Origin: Mikania micrantha
Lineage: Eukaryota > Streptophyta > Magnoliopsida > Asterales > Asteraceae
Direction of reading: 5' to 3'
Assembly: GCA_009363875.1 (NCBI GenBank)
Contig: CM018689.1
Span: 57,227,741-57,291,740 of the forward strand
DNA length: 64,000 nt
Shown: piece after piece, positions 59,642 through 64,000 of the stretch
Layout: each line of letters opens with the position of its first letter
How positions within the stretch are numbered: position 1 is the stretch's first letter
The notes under the pieces: model-generated
The model's database searches: none
Told to the model about the DNA's origin: nothing
Seen by the model: only the letters and a program-made list of their open reading frames with translations
Made by a program: the position numbers and the translations under genes

Positions 59642-61401
59642 CTGAATTTTTAAGATAAACATAAGTTAAACCCTTCTAGTTCTAACTAACCATGAGAGAA
59701 GAGAACCTCATGATAATCCACTGATTAAAAGGTTATTTTTCGTAGCACAAAAGATATAAAAAAAATTAATAAAATGAAAAAACTTACTTCATTTGTTTAG
59801 TATGTAAAAGCTTTCCAGAAACGGAAATAGATGCATCAAGTTCTTCATTTTCATAAAGCAATTTAGGATCAGCAACCATAGGCAGCTTTCTCTTCTTGTA
59901 AGCTGCAACACACACTTGGACCAACCGGGTAAATGGGCTACCAGCAGGATCCATATTCCGATACAACGGGTACCCGATTAGAAACCCAATGATTGAAACA
60001 GCCATGGCTATGGATGGAACACCGAGACCCCAACCCCATCCAATATTATCTTGAATGTAAACAATTACCGTTACAGCCACAAGCATAGACGCCCCCATGC
60101 AGAAATAATACCAGTTGAAGAACTTCCATGTGCTTGTTTTTTGCTTCTCGTCCGTTTCGTCGAACTGGTCCGCCCCGAATGCCACCACACAGGGTCGGAT
60201 CCCGCCCGACCCGATTGCTGTTAACAAAAGTGATATGTACAGGACTGCTAGTTGACCAGAATCTGCTTCTTGGCAGATTTCACCGTTTTTACATGGTGGT
60301 GGTCTTAACTTTGGTAGCACCGCTGCTGCTGTCAAAGATACCATTCCCTAGCAACCAAACAAATTTGAATAGTAATTTTGAGCCATAAACCCATTGAAAA
60401 CCCTTAGAGCAAGGATTTATCGTATAAGTGGGTTCCCATTCTTATCAATAAAAAATAGGGTTACATTTTACCTAGAGTTATAACCAAGTGAGGGTTCATT
60501 AAACATCCGTTCATAATAATATGTTTGTTAATTTACTCTTTTCTTTTTAAGTATGTGTTTGACCTCTTATATTAGTCACTGGCATTCCCTCTTTTTCTGT
60601 CTATAGTGTTAGTTTTTCTGCAAAAATGTTATTTTTAGTTAAAAATACAGCTGATTTTGCCCCCACTCGTTTCAAAAAATTAACATCCATTATGAGTCTC
60701 ATAAATTTTCGCCCCCCTTTCATAAGACTCAAGCTCTGCCAGTGATATTAGTTGTCGTCGGTAGATTGAAGAACCTTATAATGGATCCAGATAGTAAGAA
60801 GTTTTATGTTTGAGAAATAAAAGTTATTTTTTGCAACCATGAGATAGAACTTGTTAAAAGAAATTTTACGAGACCCCACTAATGATTTGCTAAGCAATAA
60901 GATCAGGTAAAATACAACTTGTGTTACACAGTATACGACTTTCAAATGGTATAAAAGTGTGTTCGACTAGTCGGGTTGTTCTTGAGGATTGGTTGGGATT
61001 AGGCGAATAGCTTACAATTTGGTAAATGATGGAAGCAATAGTGATGGTCCAAAACCGGCCAGTGAAAGAATCGGCCACGAACGCTCCTAGCAACGGAGTC
61101 AAGCTAGCCGTGCCACCAAAGTTGGTTAGGGTGTTAGCCGCTTTAGTCATCGGCATATGAAGCTGTTGAGTCAAATAACTAATCATATTCGTTTGAAACC
61201 CAACCACAGCCAGCTTCTCACCCACCTCATTCGCTAAAAGAAATTTTAAAAAAATAAAAACATTAAATTAAAATCATGGAAAATTTATAAATCTTGTGGA
61301 GAATATGAAATGAATGATGTACCAAAGATGAAGGGCATAGTGATGAGGCCACCCTTCATTTTTTGATCATGGTTTTTGACCTTGATCTTCATATCTACCA
61401 T
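56620..61401 (-). CDS. NPF3.1: NPF3.1-type NRT1/PTR family transporter
   Basis: Exons 61401-61323, 61233-61016, 60347-59788 and 57502-56620 join in phase with GT-AG borders to 579 residues (Arabidopsis NPF3.1 is about 591). It is a 12-helix MFS/POT transporter. KGGLITMPFIF precedes helix 1, then the ExxEK proton-coupling motif EVGEK (29-33), NTLTNFGGTASLTPLLGAF, the PTR signature stretch FNWYYFCMGAS, and DQAPESMRSTATALFWM near the C-terminus. NPF3 members move nitrate/nitrite and, in Arabidopsis, gibberellin and ABA across the plasma membrane. Substrate here is inferred from similarity only. The start is the first ATG in frame before KGG. Intron 3 (2.3 kb) contains two Helitrons and a MITE arm; intron 2 has a hAT MITE. 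The ORF is intact. Confidence 0.9.
58256..58715 (+). mobile_element. Non-autonomous Helitron, 460 bp
   Basis: It starts TCTATCTATTATAATAAA after host A and ends with the hairpin CCCGTGT-AAT-ACACGGG (58687-58703), then CTAG before host T. No coding. It lies in NPF3.1 intron 3, antisense to the gene. Confidence 0.85.
58716..58850. mobile_element. One arm of the fold-back MITE family, then (TA)n
   Basis: AAGTAATAAGATGTAGTTATTCG and GCAATAAAACATGTGTTAAC match the right arm of the element at 13214-13470. The left arm is missing, and a Helitron end abuts it. The (TA)n tract is the insertion site of the next Helitron. Confidence 0.6.
58851..59602 (+). mobile_element. Non-autonomous Helitron, 752 bp
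   Basis: It starts TCTTTCTATTATAATAAAC after A and ends with an 8-bp hairpin (CCCCGTGT-AAT-ACACGGGG, 59573-59591), then CTAG before T. Both flanks are (TA)n, so a single TA tract was split. No coding. Confidence 0.85.
60577..60744. mobile_element. Small hAT-type MITE, 168 bp, in NPF3.1 intron 2
   Basis: Inverted ends CACTGGCA / TGCCAGTG and an exact 8-bp duplication ATATTAGT (60569-60576, 60745-60752) give a confident hAT call. Confidence 0.8.
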
Positions 61402-61704
61402 TTTTTTTTTATTTGGTTGTTCATATAATGATTCAAAGTTGTGTTTATATAGGCTAAAGGGTATGCCAGATTTGCTAATATCTACTTGTAACTTTTCAAG
61501 AGGTGTAACTTCTGGCCACAAATAATAGGACTATAAATCAAATCAAACTTTTGAAGGTAAATGTTAATGGTAAGTAGTACATATGGCACGTGATGGGCAC
61601 ATGTATGAGATTTGCGTCCTGACCATAATACCATATGGTGCTAAAGAGACGAGGTTTTATTAATTATTATAGAAAGTGTTAGATTATATGGTATTGAGAT
61701 TGAT
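61402..61704 (-). promoter_or_regulatory. Upstream region of NPF3.1
   Basis: It should hold the 5' UTR and promoter. Near 61448, TTTATATAGG on the plus strand gives CCTATATAAACAC on the minus strand, a fair TATA box about 50 nt upstream of the start codon. No other element is clear. Confidence 0.4.
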
Positions 61705-61995
61705 AATAATTAGAGTAAAATGTCATTTTAGTCTAATAGTTTAAATATTGTCATTTTGGTCATTATTGTTACATTTTATTGTCATTTTTGTCATTATGGC
61801 TTCCACTTTATTGTCATTTTAATCCAATTAAATTTTAAACTTTTGGGCTAAAATGACAAAATTAACCAAACCACAGGGACGCAAATGACAATAAAATAGA
61901 AACTATAATGACCAAATTGACAAAAATTACACTATTGGAGTAAAATGACAAAAGTTATCAAACCACATGAACTAAAATAACTTTTTACTCTAATG
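61705..61995. mobile_element. Fold-back MITE, ~290 bp, upstream of NPF3.1
   Basis: The ends are inverted copies: AGAGTAAAATGTCATTTTAG on the left, CTAAAATAACTTTTTACTCT on the right. TTGTCATTT or AAATGACAA words run through both halves. Such hairpins are common Mutator-like MITEs in dicots. The target duplication is unclear. Confidence 0.6.
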
Positions 61996-63045
61996 ATAAT
62001 AATAATTGATATACTAAACAAAATTATTGTTTGAATAGTTAAAAAAAATATGTACTTTTTGTATGCGTATAAAATTTAGTGTGTTTTGCATATTTCTTAT
62101 GTGCGATAATAAACTTGCATAACACGAAAAAAAATTAAAAAATACGGGTTCAGTATTTTGTTTTTAATCAACAGAAAACTGAACTTATAATTCAATTGGT
62201 TAAAAAAAGGTAACATGGATTTGTTATGCAATGTTTGACATAACACAAATGTTAAACTTCAAATATTGATTCATGTTACGATACCAAACAACTTATATTT
62301 TGATATAAAACTAGTCGGTTATACCAATGTTATGTGACAGAAACGGATTGAATTTTAATAAAATTTAAGTAAAAACATAGATATAACAGTATGTATTAGA
62401 AAAGCGTTTATTAAGAATTATAAAAACGTAGACGCGAATATGCTTACATTTGAAACTGGGATTTACTTTTGAAACCAGATAAAACAGGGCAGAAAGAGCA
62501 ATGGTTAAGGAAAAAGAATTAAACACTAATGAAGGAATTCGAAACGATAGACACAACCTTAATGCAAATGATTAGACTAACCTCATAGCAGGATTGTAAG
62601 ATTTCAGCTGTGGTTAAATGTTTTTTTAATAATATATAAATAATTATTGTTCAAAATACACAAAATCTCATGTTAGACTTTTCACTTATTTCTCTATAAA
62701 ATATATTAGATGTAAATACGTACTTAAAAATGTTTTTCGTTTGCATAAAAAGAATAAAAAAGGATCATAATCTTTGAATTTGTAACTTAAGTTATAAAAT
62801 GTTATAAAAAAGAATGTAAGATTATAGCACGAAATGTTACATTCTACTTTTTCTTTAAAAGTCTCATTTTTTAACTGTTAATAAAATTTTCAAACGATAA
62901 TATTTTTAATATGAGAATAGTGTTCATATTTTTTTAAATATAATACGTTAATATGTTCTATAGCATTTTTATTTACTATGTTCTTTTGTTTTATATTTTT
63001 ATAAAGCATTATGACTTCTAGCAATGAAAAGCGCAAGTGATGTCA
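61996..63045. other. Gene-free A+T-rich stretch
   Basis: No exon-like ORF, repeat border or RNA gene seen. The 63-aa ORF at 62365 has no family resemblance. Confidence 0.4.
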
Positions 63046-63047
63046 GA

Positions 63048-63130
<83 letters not shown>
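63046..63130. repeat. (AAT)n microsatellite, about 28 units
   Basis: Uninterrupted AAT/ATA repeat. Confidence 0.95.
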
Positions 63131-63131
<1 letters not shown>

Positions 63132-63374
63132 TTTTAATACATTCATAACAATTATTAGGATAAGGTTATTCGCTAGTGAATTTCAATGCCCAAATATATA
63201 ACCACACAAAATACTGACAAGACGTGAATATGGCCTCAATTCCTAATTTCCTAAGATTTTATTTAGCACTTTAATAAAATAATGTTTTCAAGTAAAACAA
63301 AACAAATCACGAGAGCATTATGCACCTTTTATTTTGGTTTTCTAAACAAAATTTCAAAATCTAGAATACAAGTT

Positions 63375-63612
63375 TCACCAACGAGGCGGTGCTTCATCAG
63401 TATTCTAAGGTTTTCTCAAACTAGAGGTATCGGGTTCAAAACCCTTCCGTAGCAAAAAAAAGATCTGTGAGGGTTATGGGGTTTTCATGTGAGGTTTCCT
63501 CCGGAGGTGGCTGTGGGGGCTCATCAAAGGTCCAGACAACTAGACTTTGATGACATGGCCTGGAAAAAGTGGGCTAACACGATTGAGATCTTAGCCGTTT
63601 AAAAAAAAAAAA
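63375..63612 (+). mobile_element. tRNA-derived SINE with A tail
   Basis: The B-box-like TCGGGTTCAAAACCC is clear. The body (GGTTTCCTCCGGAGGTGGC, TTTGATGACATGGCC) ends in AGCCGTTT plus 12 A. Beyond it, to 64000, I see only A+T-rich sequence. Confidence 0.5.
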
Positions 63613-64000
63613 GAATACAAGCTTCATCCGCTTGTTTTCGCATCCAGTCGCTAAAGAAACTAAGAAAGCCCACATGTAACTTTTCACTTTTGAGATTCAA
63701 TTACAACCACCACTTCCATCATTTAAAATCAGATTTTTTTTTTTTTTTTTACTTTGTATTTAAGAAGATAAATATTAAAGAATCATGAAAACAACATGGG
63801 TAAAAAATATTTTTAATGATTTTCATGAATATATTTGTATTATTTAAAGTAAAATTTTCAAAATAACTAGATCTATATTATTTAATTTAGGTAGAATTGA
63901 ATGATTAAGTGTCCAAAAAAAGAAATTCAGTTGGGGTCCAACGTATGGAAGCCATAGTTTATAGTTATTAAATATTATTTTGAGTTTTAAAAATGGTCTG

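Overview
The window is nuclear DNA of a flowering plant, most likely a eudicot. The evidence is spliced genes with GT-AG introns, very high A+T content, and nested plant-type LTR retrotransposons, Helitrons, MITEs and tRNA-derived SINEs. The repeat types suggest an asterid, perhaps Asteraceae, but that is an impression rather than proof. Four spliced genes can be reconstructed, all on the minus strand: a 94-residue heavy-metal-associated (HMA) domain protein (15770-18090), an ACD11-like sphingolipid transfer protein of the GLTP fold (28871-31423, 4 exons), an FCP1/CPL4-type RNA polymerase II CTD phosphatase with BRCT domain (33100-37048, 8 coding exons), and an NPF3.1-type NRT1/PTR transporter (56620-61401, 4 exons). 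They are unrelated in function; nothing suggests a cluster.

Layout. 1-13.1 kb is a tandem array of about 935-bp units, each starting with a Helitron-like 3' hairpin. It is broken by a 3.5-kb solo LTR (A), a 463-bp Helitron, and a solo LTR (B) that itself holds a solo LTR (C). 13.1-19.3 kb has microsatellites, a fold-back MITE, SINEs and the HMA gene. 19.3-22.2 kb is an internally duplicated solo LTR (E). 22.2-28.9 kb is gene-free, with small SINEs and MITEs. 28.9-38.4 kb holds ACD11-like and CPL4, their introns carrying a copia solo LTR, SINEs and a hAT MITE. 40.0-56.4 kb is a 2.7-kb Helitron split by a young, coding-defective 13.7-kb Ty3/gypsy chromovirus (D, LTRs of about 4.5 kb). 56.6-61.4 kb is the NPF gene with two further Helitrons in one intron. 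The rest is A+T-rich DNA with a MITE, an (AAT)n tract and a SINE.

The most unusual signal is shared by five LTRs (A-E) that otherwise look different. Each, read in its own orientation, has a consensus splice donor. Far downstream lies a perfect complement of that donor (7-11 bp), placed 34-44 nt before an acceptor-like AG, usually with a small hairpin between. LTR C has GTAAGT instead of GTGAGT and its partner changes to match. The stretch between holds family-specific 55-93-bp minisatellites. I read this as an LTR-internal intron whose donor is paired near its acceptor, and propose it as the candidate undescribed system here.
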